From positions 1 through 64,000 of the forward strand of contig MPUH01000181.1 of the NCBI GenBank assembly GCA_001970955.1: 64,000 bases of DNA, in the 5' to 3' direction. Shown in pieces: positions 9,957 to 20,861 of this stretch (positions are counted from its first letter, which is position 1; every line of letters starts with the position of its first letter). The notes under the pieces were generated by a model. The model was not told the DNA's origin. It saw only the letters and a list, made by a program, of their open reading frames with translations, and made no database searches. The position numbers and the translations under genes were made by a program. The DNA is from Stentor coeruleus. Lineage: Eukaryota > Ciliophora > Heterotrichea > Heterotrichida > Stentoridae.

Positions 9957-9998
9957 TTATTTGAAAAAATCGATTAGATTTTATATTAAAATTTAAAG

Positions 9999-10694
9999 TT
10001 AGGTATCTATACGAGCTGAACTTATATAGAGATTTGGTTTTTGCATAAATGCTGTTGTAAATAATCTAGCTAGTTTTGTAAAGGGATAAACTGCTTTAGG
10101 TTCATTTTTAGTAAAAGATTTTTTAGATAAGTTTTTACGAGATGATAAAGAGTTGCTATTGTTATTATTGTTGTTAAATTCAAGTATTTGGGTTTTCATG
10201 TTGTATGAATCTTTTGTTTTTGTATTTAGAGAGATTTTGGATATTTCACTTATCGGCTTTGATAGGGTTTCTATAGGATTTCGAATTAAACTATGAGCTT
10301 TGGAGGGTATTGGATCGTTGCTTGAAGATGGTTGTCTGTAGGATTTAACTGTGATTGTAGCACTACTTTGGCTTTTTTCAAGTTTGTAAATAGAAACTCC
10401 TGATTTTATTGTATTTTGTGTTTCAATGGGAAAACTAGGTATTTGATGCTTTGGAAGTGATTTTAAACGTTTTTCTGAACTTGCTGCTCTTGTTGATGAG
10501 AGCGATTTTTTTATGATTTTTTCTTCAACAGGTCTTTCAGGTGGACTATTCGAAGATTTTCTTGAGAGCTTTTTATATTGATGAATTTTTAAACAGGGGT
10601 TTAATATTTTAATCCGTCTTGGTTTTCTTGCACCTACTACTTTGAAATATCTTTGAGGGGAAAAGCTGGAGAAGTTCTGCACATGATCTTCCAT
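9999..10694 (-). CDS. Basic Ser-rich hypothetical protein
   Basis: 231 residues from the ATG at 10694, which follows TATAAATT; upstream codons in frame reach a stop without another ATG. The protein is basic, low-complexity and probably disordered, rich in Ser, Lys and Asn (an Asn run near residue 180). Short islands such as RYFKVVGARKPRRIKILNP look like binding motifs. No domain was recognised. It lies 42 bp upstream of CFAP57 on the same strand, which hints at, but does not prove, shared expression. Confidence 0.7.
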   Translation of the reverse strand: MEDHVQNFSSFSPQRYFKVVGARKPRRIKILNPCLKIHQYKKLSRKSSNSPPERPVEEKIIKKSLSSTRAASSEKRLKSLPKHQIPSFPIETQNTIKSGVSIYKLEKSQSSATITVKSYRQPSSSNDPIPSKAHSLIRNPIETLSKPISEISKISLNTKTKDSYNMKTQILEFNNNNNNSNSLSSRKNLSKKSFTKNEPKAVYPFTKLARLFTTAFMQKPNLYISSARIDT

Positions 10695-11390
10695 ATAATT
10701 TATATATTCTTGAATAGAATAAGAGATTAAATTTGTATGCACTTACTTTAAAAGGTAGATTCAGGTATGGAGAAAGATGATGAATGATTCACTATAATAT
10801 TGCATATTAACTTTATGTATATAATCACACCAATTGCATCCCTTAAAATAAATCCATTCACTGCATCAAACCAGAAAACACCCATAATTCCTCTAGAACT
10901 AAATGTCCAGTTTGCTATGAACACCATAAGAACTTCAAGATATGCCTAAAGCAAGCTGAATTCTTCAAGAAAAACAAGGTGAACACAAGACTTGCCTCAA
11001 TCATTTTGACGTAAAGAAAAGAAACAGTAAAGACCTCCTGAGCCAAATAAAGAGTCGCATAGCCAGCGACAACAAGTGGTTACATACTGAATCTGCTTAA
11101 AGAAAGAGATCGTAGGACAAACAAACCTCGATCGGACAAGGTTTAAACCATGCCACCTTAACTATCACCCACTTGAAACTTTATGGAAAATATCTTGAAT
11201 TTAAATACAAATAAATAGAAACTTTATGGAAAATATCTTGAATTTAAATACAAATAAATATAAAAAATCATGATAAATTTAGTTAATAATCTTAGTATTG
11301 GGATACTAATAATATTTTATTATAATGAACATAATCATGATAAATTTGGTTAATAATCTTAGTATTGGATGCTAATAATATTTAATTATA
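10695..11390. other. Intergenic with gene remnant and repeats
   Basis: The middle (about 10840-11015) is less AT-rich and holds a short plus-strand open stretch encoding TKCPVCYEHHKNFKIC, a zinc-finger-like CPVC fragment with no start. It could be a decayed RING or zinc-ribbon gene. The right part (11175-11396) consists of two tandem duplications described separately. Nothing else was recognised. Confidence 0.35.
11175..11260. repeat. Tandem repeat, 43 bp x 2
   Basis: Two identical abutting copies (11175-11217 and 11218-11260), each starting gaaactttatggaaaat. They lie in the leader of the HIBCH gene. Perfect identity points to a recent event. Confidence 0.95.
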
Positions 11391-11396
11391 ATGAAT
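11266..11396. repeat. Tandem repeat, about 66 bp x 2, across HIBCH start
   Basis: Copy 1 (11266-11332) and copy 2 (11333-11396) differ at a few positions. Both hold aatcatgataaattt and end in ttataatgaa. Copy 2 contains the HIBCH start codon; copy 1 therefore carries a second TATAATG context at 11325, opening a 16-codon frame that ends at 11375. Confidence 0.9.
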
Positions 11397-12407
11397 AAAG
11401 ATATTGTTTTAAACGAGACTGAAAGATATTTAAACATTCATTATAATAGACCAAAAGCACTTAATGCACTTTCTGATTACTTGATTTTTGCAACTCAAAG
11501 TTCAATCAGTAGGACTAGTAAAGGAATTATATTAACTGGAGAAGGTAGAAGCTTTTGTTCAGGAGGTGATATTTTAGAAATAGTGAGAAGAGGGCATTCT
11601 CCTCGTTTCGTATTTACATTTCCTGCTAGTTTATTTTATTATATTCACACTCGACAACAAGAAACTATATCTCTAATAGATGGTTTAGCCATTGGAGGTG
11701 GTGCAGGATATGCTTTATCATGCTCATCTAAAATACTAACTGAAAAAACTTCATTTTCTATACCAGAAACTCATGTAGGTCATACGCCTGATGTAGGTGC
11801 ATGCTATCATCTCAACAAATTATGCTCTGAGCAATTAGGAATTTACATGATTGTAACTGGTAACTCAATCACTGGTGCTGATACGTATTTCGCAGGTTTC
11901 TCTGATATTTTTATACCTAAAATCACAAGGGAAATCAAAGATCATATAATGAACAATGGAGTTCATGGGTTAGAAAAATTTCAAGTTATTCCTGATAGTG
12001 AAAAGTCTTCATTGCTTAGAAAATTACCTATTATTAATGAATGCTTTGATAGAAATTATGATGTTGAAACTATGTGTAGGAAACTTTCAAGTATTAATAA
12101 TGAATGGAGTCGAGCTACACTTAAGACTATGCTTGATTCATGCCCATTGTCTATAAAGGCTGGATTTGAATGCTTTAAGAAATCGCAAAATTTGAACTAT
12201 CTTCAATCAATGGAACTTGAATATAATTTGTCTATTAATCTTATTGAGAATACCAAGAATTTTGCTAACGGAGTCAGAACAAAAATGATTGAAAAGAAAA
12301 ATTGTCGACCACAATGGGAACCACTTCATCTTTGGGAATGCAGTGAGTCTTATGTTGAAAGTTTTTTTTATAATCAAGATTCTAAGCTAGTTCATTATAA
12401 ACTTTAA
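11391..12407 (+). CDS. HIBCH: 3-hydroxyisobutyryl-CoA hydrolase
   Basis: A 338-residue crotonase-fold enzyme. HIBCH releases 3-hydroxyisobutyrate from its CoA ester in mitochondrial valine breakdown. Seen: RPKALNALSD near the N-terminus, FCSGGDI (residues 55-61), oxyanion-hole glycines IGGGAGYA (101-108), and PETHVGHTPDVGA, where E126 and D134 match the catalytic Glu and Asp that separate HIBCH from plain enoyl-CoA hydratases. The C-terminal extension typical of HIBCH is present, ending in a PQWEP block. No long mitochondrial targeting peptide is visible; MNKDIVLNETERYLN is not strongly amphipathic-basic. The start is decided by the duplicated leader, whose upstream ATG is out of register with this protein. 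Confidence 0.92.
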   Translation: MNKDIVLNETERYLNIHYNRPKALNALSDYLIFATQSSISRTSKGIILTGEGRSFCSGGDILEIVRRGHSPRFVFTFPASLFYYIHTRQQETISLIDGLAIGGGAGYALSCSSKILTEKTSFSIPETHVGHTPDVGACYHLNKLCSEQLGIYMIVTGNSITGADTYFAGFSDIFIPKITREIKDHIMNNGVHGLEKFQVIPDSEKSSLLRKLPIINECFDRNYDVETMCRKLSSINNEWSRATLKTMLDSCPLSIKAGFECFKKSQNLNYLQSMELEYNLSINLIENTKNFANGVRTKMIEKKNCRPQWEPLHLWECSESYVESFFYNQDSKLVHYKL

Positions 12408-12767
12408 GGTATTTCTTTTTTTTAATAGTAAAATTGTAATATTTTATGGTTATAAACTATTGAACAGATTTTTCATCATAGTTTTTTGATGATTTTTTGG
12501 ATTTATTTCTTAGTTTATTGATTTATTAAATTAAATTTTTAAATGTATTTTTCATAAAGATTATATACTTTATTTTGATTATAAAGGCTAAGTACTAATA
12601 AAAAATACCAAATATTTTATTTAGTCTATTTTCTTGTGATAAAGTTTACTTATCAAATAGCTCATACATTTCAAGCTATAATAATTTATATACGCATTAA
12701 ATCTACTAATCTTTTAAATTTAAATTGAAAAACTAATACAAAATAAAATTGTTTTAGATTTTTATAT
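12408..12767. other. Intergenic, AT-rich
   Basis: 360 bp, T-rich after the HIBCH stop. No gene, RNA or repeat was recognised. Confidence 0.5.
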
Positions 12768-15009
12768 ATGAGTTTTGCATTCCCAAGATCAAAATTAACA
12801 ATTAAACCTAACCTTCCTACAGGGTCTAAAAGCGCTAACAGTAGGCAATCAAAAACCTTTAGAGCACAACATAAGCGAAACGTTTTCATTTGGAAGTCAT
12901 CAATCCTCAAGTAATCCAATTTGCATAAGCGTTCTAAAAAATCTTGAAGACTTAGGGAATAGTTTAGATGCAGTTATCAAAAGATTTAAAAACTACGACA
13001 AAGATTTATATCAATTAATATTGAACTGTGAGAAAAACCTAAAACTAACGAAAAAAAAAATCACGGACATGAGTATTGAAGATGACCCATTTAAACCTTT
13101 AGAAAGATTAAATACAAAAGAGATTTCTACAGTCATAAAACCTGATTCAAATGAGTATTGCAAATTTTTAGAGAATCTTGTATCATATGAGCAAGCAAAA
13201 ACCGAAATCATTATAAAAAAAACCAAATTTCCTAAACTTAGAATGAAAGAAGTTGATAAGGATTTGACAGAAGAGTTTATGTTAAAATCCCCATCAATGA
13301 TTAAACTTGTTAAATCAAGCGATATATCTTATGCTGATAAATCAAAAAAAGAAATCATCACACTCATTAGTAAAATCAAAAATAACATAGAAACTAATTG
13401 TAAAATACCTGATGATTTATATAAAGATCTTGAAAAAAATACAGATGAAGCAAGTGAGGCTTTTGAACAATCATTAGAATTGAAAAACTCAGTAGAAAGC
13501 AAGTGTTTAACTCAAGACTATAAAAAAATGTTAAATGAAAAAACTATGATTGAAGAGTTACTAGAAAATTTAACTAGGGAGCATAAAAAACTATCAGGAA
13601 AATACTTATATATTATAAATAAACTCAATAAACAAGATTGCAAAATCAATTTCCAAGCGAAAATACTCAGAGCAATATCAAATGATACATTTTCCATAAG
13701 ACAACAATTTAATCAATTCATTGAAGAGATGATGTTTTATATGCTTTTACTAATGGAAAACATAAAAGAAAAAGCTCCAGGGGTTTTAGCAATACTAGTA
13801 GCCTCAGGTTCTACTCTTCCAGTATCTTTACCAAATCCAGAAAAGTTTATAGCAAGAAAATCATGTGAAACTAAAATTCAAAATAACGATGGGCTGAAAT
13901 TTGCTATAAAAACTGAAAATCAAAATTATAAAACTCAAGAAAAGGTTATTCAAGATAAAAAACTAGAATCGTATAAGAAAAAAATATCTGAACTTGAAAA
14001 TAAACTAAAAGATAGTCTTGAGATTATTAAAAAGTATGAAGAACAACATGAGGAATCTGAAGACTCATTAGATCTTAGGTCAAATGTTAATGATATGATT
14101 GAAATTCAAAAACTCAAAGATCAGATTCGGTTTATGAGTTTTAAAGCTAATGAATCTTTAGAAGCTCATCAAAATGAATTAGATTTTATTAAAGTCCATT
14201 TGTCTAAAATAAAAACTGAAAAACTTAATCTTGAGGAAAATATAAAATGCCTTAATCAGAAAATATTAGAGTTAACATTAGAGAAAAACGGCCTTTTAGA
14301 AGAGGTAGAGAAATTTAGATCTTTTTCTCCTACAAAGGATTTTGTATTACTGTCAAGGCATTCTGCAGACTCTTCGCCTCCTGAGATAACTACACGATTT
14401 GAAAACTTATTTAGGACGAATTCTGATGGAATTTTAGCATTCATAAATGAAGAAATTAATGAAATAGCTGATATGATAAAACAACATAAAATAATGAGTG
14501 ATGATAAAATTGGAGGGATGGCTATGATTAAAAAAACTATTGAATTTCTTGGAGCTTTACAAGAAGAAGTTAGCGATGAAAAACAAGATTTTTTGACTTT
14601 ACTAACAAAGCTAGTTAAAAATTATAAAAACAAGGAACAATACTACGAAGGAAAAATGCATAACGACCCTGATCCAAAACTAAAAGATAAAGAGCTAGAA
14701 ACTATCAAAGCAAAACTAAAAGATAAAAAATCCGAGCTTTATCTTAAAAAACAGCAAATAGCATTTTTGAAAAAAAGTGTTAAAGAACTTCAAGGTGAAA
14801 TTACCAAATCCTCACAGTTTGATCAAGAATGCATAAAAGGGATGTGTAGTAACATAATCAAAGATACCCCTCAACTATCAGCAGACACCGAGCATATGAT
14901 CTTAGCTTTTATGAAAATCCTAAATTTTTCCCAAAGTGAAATCAATAAAATCATTTACGAGCGTAAAACAAAAAGGCATCTTATGATTTATAAAGGGCTA
15001 TTTCGTTAG
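12768..15009 (+). CDS. Coiled-coil protein with apparent 5' frame break
   Basis: The main frame is open from 12799 to the TAG at 15009 (about 736 codons). It is mostly coiled coil, with one less charged helix segment (FIEEMMFYMLLLMENIKEKA) and a Ser/Pro-rich hinge (SPTKDFVLLSRHSADSSPPE). This frame has no ATG before residue-rich coding sequence begins. The best start, ATG at 12768 after TTTATAT (MSFAFPRSKL...), lies one base out of frame and appears to join near the A-run at 12850-12855 (..SRQSK to PLEHNISETF..). No 15/16-nt intron fits; a GT-AG span of 22 nt at 12841-12862 would restore frame but is off-size. An assembly indel or a real mutation is possible. The 3' end is part of a duplicated segment. 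Function unknown. Confidence 0.7.
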
Positions 15010-15117
15010 TATAATATCTATATGCTAAAGTACACATAATCTTTATTTTAACATAATAAATAAGCCAAAAATTAAGAAATCCTAGTTAGTTAGCTAAGGG
15101 TACAACGCACCCTTCAA
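14846..15117 (+). repeat. Direct repeat, left copy (coiled-coil 3' end plus carrier-gene tail)
   Basis: This segment covers the last about 55 codons of the coiled-coil gene, its 3' flank, and about 27 bp resembling the 3' end of the mitochondrial-carrier gene. It is about 97% identical to 26350-26616 in the same orientation, including noncoding bases, with one 5-bp indel near its left edge. Confidence 0.92.
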
Positions 15118-15890
15118 AGGATATAAAATTCAAGAAAAATGATGGATATCAGCAATTACAAAAATCTTAAAACTTGAAAACTCTTCCCAATCCCCATCAT
15201 CTATAAAAATCAATGATTCTCCTAATAAACCTAGGGAAACGGTTAAGGTTTAGAAAAAATTGCCTGAAGCTAAGTCTGCACATTTATTAAAAGTCTCCTG
15301 ATAAGGTTTATGAATCACTTAAATCCTCAATATGCTCACTTAGTTCTATATTAAAAAGCACTGATCCTGAAGCTAAGACCACATATACATTTCTTCAAAA
15401 TGCTGAAGATATTTATGGTAATGCACCTAGTGGATCTGGTATGAGAAATATGTTTTGTAAAGAGAACTTTTTCAGGTTTATAATTCGCCTGAGACTAGAG
15501 GTTGTGAAAAAATAACGGAGTTTGTATGGAAAAGTATAAGGAGACTGAACCTAAAGCGCCAAGTAAATCTTTTAATGATTATGATACTCCTGGGAGCTTT
15601 ATGCTTTCAATTCCTAGTAATACTTCTGATGAAAAATTGATGGGGCTTTGTGATAAGAGTCCAAAGGAGTGTCAGAGCTTTGAAGGATGTCAAGAAAAAG
15701 CCATTTTCTTTAGAATATAAAGATGAAGAAAGTCAGATAGATTTGCTTGAAATTATCACTGATAATAAAATACTATAAGGGCTTAAAATAATAGGGAAGC
15801 TCTCTGAGATTATGAATCTAAAAATAATTAAAAAAAATTATAAAGTAAAGTATTTAAATTTTATCTATTTTTAACTTAACTAGTTTCTGT
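15118..15890 (+). pseudogene. Probable decayed gene remnant
   Basis: Fragments of plausible protein sequence lie on the plus strand in shifting frames. Examples: DKVYESLKSSICSLSSIL followed by KSTDPEAKTTYTFLQ, NAPSGSGMRNMF, and a 64-codon open piece at 15526-15720 with SKSFNDYDTPGSFMLSIPS. At least three frame changes and several stops break it. The Ser/Pro-rich and helical composition resembles the coiled-coil family next door, but no clear alignment was seen. It may be a dead paralogue left by duplication at this locus. Confidence 0.4.
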
Positions 15891-18800
15891 TTATTTATTT
15901 AAAAAGTCAAATATCAGCATTAATCTTTTATCAATACTTGCAATCTTTTTTTCATTTGATTCTATATTATTTACCACAAGATTTTTAACAGCCTGCATTT
16001 CTCTAGATAAATTTTCATAATTATTCCTCATATCAGCTTCAACAATTTTTAATCTTTCATCAAATGCTTTCGAAACTTTCATTTCTATTGCTTTGGTGCT
16101 TCCTTCCCATTCATTAAGCTGGTAGTTCATAAATAGCGTATCGCATATTTGAAGGTAACTTGAAAAATTCTTTTTTTTATTCCAAAATATTAAGAGTTCA
16201 AGATCATAAACAAATTTAGCCATTTCAGTGTTATCTATCTCCACAGCTTCGAGCCTAAATCTATCAAATGAATCTCCCAAAATAGAGATTAATAGGCTTA
16301 AAAGCACAATAATATTGACTATTGAGGCTAGGAAAAATCCAAAATAATCTAAACTTACATATTCATTGCTACTGAAATTACCTAAGTTTAAGTCAAAAGG
16401 TGAAAGCCAAATGTACCTTATTAATTCTTCTGTATCAAGATTTTTGTTTGATGCAAATAAAAGCCCAAAGGATAATGTTGAATAAAAGAAAATAATAAGA
16501 AAATATAAAATATCTTGAAAAGACCTAAAAAAGAGCCGAACATAAAATCGAGTTTTATCAAAAGCCCTGAAGCCAGTAGCTCCTTTCAGAATATTCACAA
16601 ATATCATCAGCCATTCTAACACTGGTATAGAAATACCATTGCATTTAATTATAAACCATGCAATAGTCAAAACGAATCTCAAATAATCAATCCAATTCCA
16701 AGGATTTGAAGCATATTCGCGAATGCCTGCATTAAGCAGCTGAATAATCTCAACTAAAAAAATTAAAGTATTGATGAAAACAAAAAAAAACTGGCAATAA
16801 ATGTTAAAGGCAATGCTTGCAACAAATACCAATATTAGTAATAAATTGATCCAAATCAATAGTGTATATAAAAGAGCGTATAACCATAATTCATTCCATT
16901 TTGATCTTATGTAATATTGCACAAGTGTACTCTCGAATATTTTCCTATTACTTGATTTTAATAAAGCCTTGATTAATTTTAAACTTTCTAACGATCCTAA
17001 AACTTCTGGTAATTCAAATCCAGTAGTTTGAAACTGAAGTAATATTTCTAAATTCGCTTCCTGCCCAGTATTTACTACATTTTTTGCTTTTGTAAAATCT
17101 TCTACATAAATCTTTTGCAAGCAAGATCGCCTAACTATTGCTAAAACTCTCGATGGCCGAGCAAAACATTTATTTTGAACTATAAGTAAAGTATTTAAAA
17201 ATTCCGGAAGTACTACTGAAGAATTGTAAATTAAATCAATTACATCTCTTCTTAAGGCATAAACTTCATTTAAGTATTGCTCAGAATTTGAAGATATTTT
17301 TATAAGATATTTTAAAAGCATATCAGTGCATGGCTTAGATTGTCTTTTTATAGAATAATATATTGGAGATCTTCCAAATTTATCTGTTCGAATTCTTGGT
17401 TTAGAATTAAGAACTTTTGATAATTTAACTTCATTTCCTTGATGCGCAAAAATATGTGATAAAGTAAATAAATTATCTCCCAGAGGTAGTGATGCTTGCT
17501 TTGAGTTGAGAGATTGAAGAGTTAATGAATAGTTGCATGTTGTAGTAATGAAATCAAAATTCGATTGATATGGTTGAGCTTCAAGATTTGAGCCTGTATT
17601 TTCCATAATATCCCAAATATATAAACTTTTATCTTTAGATCCTCCTATCAAAATATTTTCATATACGCAGATAGAATTAAGAGTAAAAGTTGTAAAAATT
17701 GAATATTCTTCACGTCTTTCAATAATGTTCCAAGCTTTTATATAGAAATCTTCTGATGATGTAAATATAAGTTCAGTTTGAGGATTTAAGCAAATACTAT
17801 TTATGGGCTTTTCATGTGCAATGAAGGAAAATTTTTCTCTTCTTAAAGTTAAGTCCCATATTATTATTGAGCAGTCTGAAGATGCACTTATGAGAATTGA
17901 ATTAGTGCTGTCTGTGCATAAACCATTAACATTGTCTTTATGGCCATTAAGAATATATATTATTGACTTTGAATTTAGATTCCATGCTATAATAGCTTTA
18001 TCTGAAGAGCCACTGTACAGAGTTTTTCTATCATTTGATAATAATAAACAATTAATGCAATTTTCGTGGCCGGTCAAATGGCCTACAATTTGTCTTTGAT
18101 CTAAACTTGTTATATAAATAATATTATCATCACACCCTGAATATATTAAATCATTGTTAATTGAATTATCATTTGAATCATTTTCCCATGCAATACAGCG
18201 AACCCAACCATTATATCCAGTAAGAGATATATCTGATTTATCTTTTATATTATATATTTTAATAGTCCTGTCTGCAGAACAACTTGCAATTAATTTTGAA
18301 TCAAAAGATATCTTTACACAAAAGATTCTATCATTATGCCCTTTATAAGTATGCAACAACTCTCCGAAATGATTCCATAGGCACCACGTTTTGTCTTCTG
18401 AAGCAGATACAATATATACTTTTTTTGAATCTACAGATGAAATTGCAGCAGTATGCTGAGAAAGTTTTATCTTAGGGCACACATCACTTATGTTCCAAAA
18501 CTTAACCAATATATCATCTCCTGCACTGATAATATATTTTCTATCTGAAGTTAAAACTATTGATCTCACAAAATCCTTATGACCCTGTAACGTGAAAATT
18601 TCTTCTTGCTCTTTAAACCCCCAGACTTTAATCTGAGAATGTGATCCACTTATGATGTATTTATTATCAGAAGTTACTGCAACACTAGTTACAGTTTGCT
18701 TATGACCCTTAAAGACAAAATTTTCAGCTCTTTCAAGTAAGTTCCAAACTCGAACTGTTTTATCTTCTGATCCTGAAACTAAAAACTTTCCATTTGCTGT

Positions 18801-19442
18801 AAGACTTAAGCAGTAAACCCAATGGTCATGTCCTTCTAATGTATATTCTAGTTCTCTATAAAGTATGTGCCAAACTTTTATTGTATAGTCTCTAGAGCCT
18901 GTATATAAATACTTTTCATCATCGCTTACAACTAAACAATAAACAAATTCTGAATGCCCAGCAAAAACAAATTGTTCTTTTTCATTCAAAGGAATCCAAA
19001 ACTTAACAGTTTTATCACTTGATCCAGTAAAAACATAATTTTGAGAAGTAGCAAGGCAAGCTACATTTCCAGAATGTGCCTTAAATGAAAGGATTTCTTG
19101 GTAATTTTCTAGATCCCAGTATTTTAATATGCCATCTCCTGATCCGCTTGCAAGATATTTATTATCTTTTATAAAGCCGATAGATAGGACCCAGTCTTGG
19201 TGCCCAGTTAAATTTGCAATAAGTTTTTTTTCTGAGATGCTCCAAATTGAGATCGACTTGTCTGCTGAACCTACAGCAAGAATATTAGAAGATATGGATA
19301 AAGCTCGAATAGGGTTTTTATGAATCGAAAACTCGAAAGAAGGCATGATTCCTTCTTCTAGCTTTCCAATATATTTGTTAATAGCATCGGTAGAATTTGC
19401 TAATTGAGGTCCAACACGATTGATTGGGAGATGATTACTCAT
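15891..19442 (-). CDS. WD40-repeat / TRP-like ion channel fusion, copy 1
   Basis: 1183 residues in one exon. Residues about 37-625 hold 14 WD40 repeats, enough for two seven-blade propellers (for example GSRDYTIKVW, SGSEDKTVRVW). About 665-720 is an ankyrin-like segment (RTDKFGRSPIYYSIKR). About 845-1065 forms six membrane helices with S4-S5 linker RAFDKTRFYVRLFFRSF, pore LSPFDLNLGNF and S6 ending LLSLLISILGDSFDRF, the layout of TRP/ion_trans channels (NLLIAxxGDxFxxV-like). A short coiled coil closes the C-terminus. It is likely a cation channel whose cytosolic WD40 platform binds partners; ligand and ion are unknown. It is tandem with copy 2 (about 70-75% identical over the WD40 part). Start ATG follows GAAATAA. 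Confidence 0.9.
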   Translation of the reverse strand: MSNHLPINRVGPQLANSTDAINKYIGKLEEGIMPSFEFSIHKNPIRALSISSNILAVGSADKSISIWSISEKKLIANLTGHQDWVLSIGFIKDNKYLASGSGDGILKYWDLENYQEILSFKAHSGNVACLATSQNYVFTGSSDKTVKFWIPLNEKEQFVFAGHSEFVYCLVVSDDEKYLYTGSRDYTIKVWHILYRELEYTLEGHDHWVYCLSLTANGKFLVSGSEDKTVRVWNLLERAENFVFKGHKQTVTSVAVTSDNKYIISGSHSQIKVWGFKEQEEIFTLQGHKDFVRSIVLTSDRKYIISAGDDILVKFWNISDVCPKIKLSQHTAAISSVDSKKVYIVSASEDKTWCLWNHFGELLHTYKGHNDRIFCVKISFDSKLIASCSADRTIKIYNIKDKSDISLTGYNGWVRCIAWENDSNDNSINNDLIYSGCDDNIIYITSLDQRQIVGHLTGHENCINCLLLSNDRKTLYSGSSDKAIIAWNLNSKSIIYILNGHKDNVNGLCTDSTNSILISASSDCSIIIWDLTLRREKFSFIAHEKPINSICLNPQTELIFTSSEDFYIKAWNIIERREEYSIFTTFTLNSICVYENILIGGSKDKSLYIWDIMENTGSNLEAQPYQSNFDFITTTCNYSLTLQSLNSKQASLPLGDNLFTLSHIFAHQGNEVKLSKVLNSKPRIRTDKFGRSPIYYSIKRQSKPCTDMLLKYLIKISSNSEQYLNEVYALRRDVIDLIYNSSVVLPEFLNTLLIVQNKCFARPSRVLAIVRRSCLQKIYVEDFTKAKNVVNTGQEANLEILLQFQTTGFELPEVLGSLESLKLIKALLKSSNRKIFESTLVQYYIRSKWNELWLYALLYTLLIWINLLLILVFVASIAFNIYCQFFFVFINTLIFLVEIIQLLNAGIREYASNPWNWIDYLRFVLTIAWFIIKCNGISIPVLEWLMIFVNILKGATGFRAFDKTRFYVRLFFRSFQDILYFLIIFFYSTLSFGLLFASNKNLDTEELIRYIWLSPFDLNLGNFSSNEYVSLDYFGFFLASIVNIIVLLSLLISILGDSFDRFRLEAVEIDNTEMAKFVYDLELLIFWNKKKNFSSYLQICDTLFMNYQLNEWEGSTKAIEMKVSKAFDERLKIVEADMRNNYENLSREMQAVKNLVVNNIESNEKKIASIDKRLMLIFDFLNK

Positions 19443-20861
19443 TTATTTCACATAAATAAATCACCTATAATCTTACATTCGAATAGTTAGTATGAAGGCT
19501 TCAGAAAACAAATTTAGAATAATTATCTTACGACTTAAACAATTTAGGTATTTGATTACACAAAATTATGAAAATTAAACTTAAAATTCTCTTTCCACCA
19601 ACCTAAAAAAATAATATTGGTAAAAATTTGCATTTATTCCATAAAATTTTAAATTTTAAAGAATCAACAATGAATTTTTAGCATATATAATCTTTAGGCT
19701 TTGCCTTTAATTTTAGAATATTTAGCCTGGAATTAATACATTCAAAGAATAATACTATAGAAAGTATATTATTCTCAGACAATCATTTAATAAAGAGAAT
19801 AGTAAGTTTATTTCATCATGATAGATAAACTCTAAATAAAGTAGTGTGTGAATTTTATTATTTGACATTTTTGTCGTTATAGCATTATATAATATGCAAA
19901 AGTGTTAATAAAATAATGTATATTTGAAGAACCATGCATAAACTTAGTTATAGTTTATACCATAGAGGGCCTTATTAAATCAAATAATAGGTGATAAACT
20001 CATTGAAATGTAGAAATTATAAAAGAATATTCAAAAAAATTATTGAAAGCTAGTAATACAGATTGAATAAACACTACTCTTTGAATTAGGCAGGCTATCA
20101 ATTCAAGGTGAAATGAAAAGAAGATTACTTAAATTCAGGCAAAATTAGAAAGCTCAGAGATAACTTCAACAAAAGTATTTCAATATACAACCAAACATGC
20201 ATCCTAGACTAGGAAAAAAGATGTAATGATATTATGAGGTGCTATTGCATAAACATGGTCCTATGCAACCTAAAACAAACTCGTTTAACACTGATTTTCA
20301 AAGACTATCTTAAATAAAAAACTAAAAAACTATGCAGATTAGAATATAAAAAAAACAGTGAAAAATAACAACAATATATAGAGTATCAGTAAGTAGTATA
20401 GAGCAACTATATCTAAATTATGAGCTGAAGCTAACTCCATGTCTAATTGAAAATACATCATATTAATGATCTAAAACGACTGTGTTGTATAGTATGTTAC
20501 AAGGATAAAATGCGCTTAAGATAATCATGCATAAAATAAGTAAACTATTAATAAGAATCCATAATTAAACTTCAAGCATATTAAGCGAAAATAAACTAGA
20601 CAATCTGAAACTACACAAAATAAGACTATTGTGCACTAAATTTTAGTTAATACTCAACAAAACAAGATTAAGTTTATTTATAACCTACTAAAATATTATA
20701 TATTAATAATTTACAACATAAGAAAGTAAGTAACAAAACTAAGAATTAGCCAACATTTTGGTTGGCGATAAAGATTTAATCTGTATCCTTTTCAAACTAA
20801 AAACTTATTAGAATTTAATATAGAATACACAGCTTAATAACTAAGTCTTAACTAAATAAAT
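19443..20861. other. Intergenic between tandem channel genes
   Basis: 1419 bp, strongly AT-rich with stops in all frames. I looked for a channel or coiled-coil remnant and saw none I could defend, although scattered short codon-like stretches near 20040-20300 could be highly decayed coding DNA. The promoter of copy 1 should lie at its left end. Confidence 0.4.

Noticed and set aside
10838-11015. CPVC-containing open stretch resembling a zinc finger
   Set aside because: About 55 codons without a start and bounded by stops; too short to call a gene or name a family.
17803-18475. Plus-strand frames opposite the WD40 channel genes
   Set aside because: They mirror the repetitive WD40 coding sequence of the minus strand and encode no domain.
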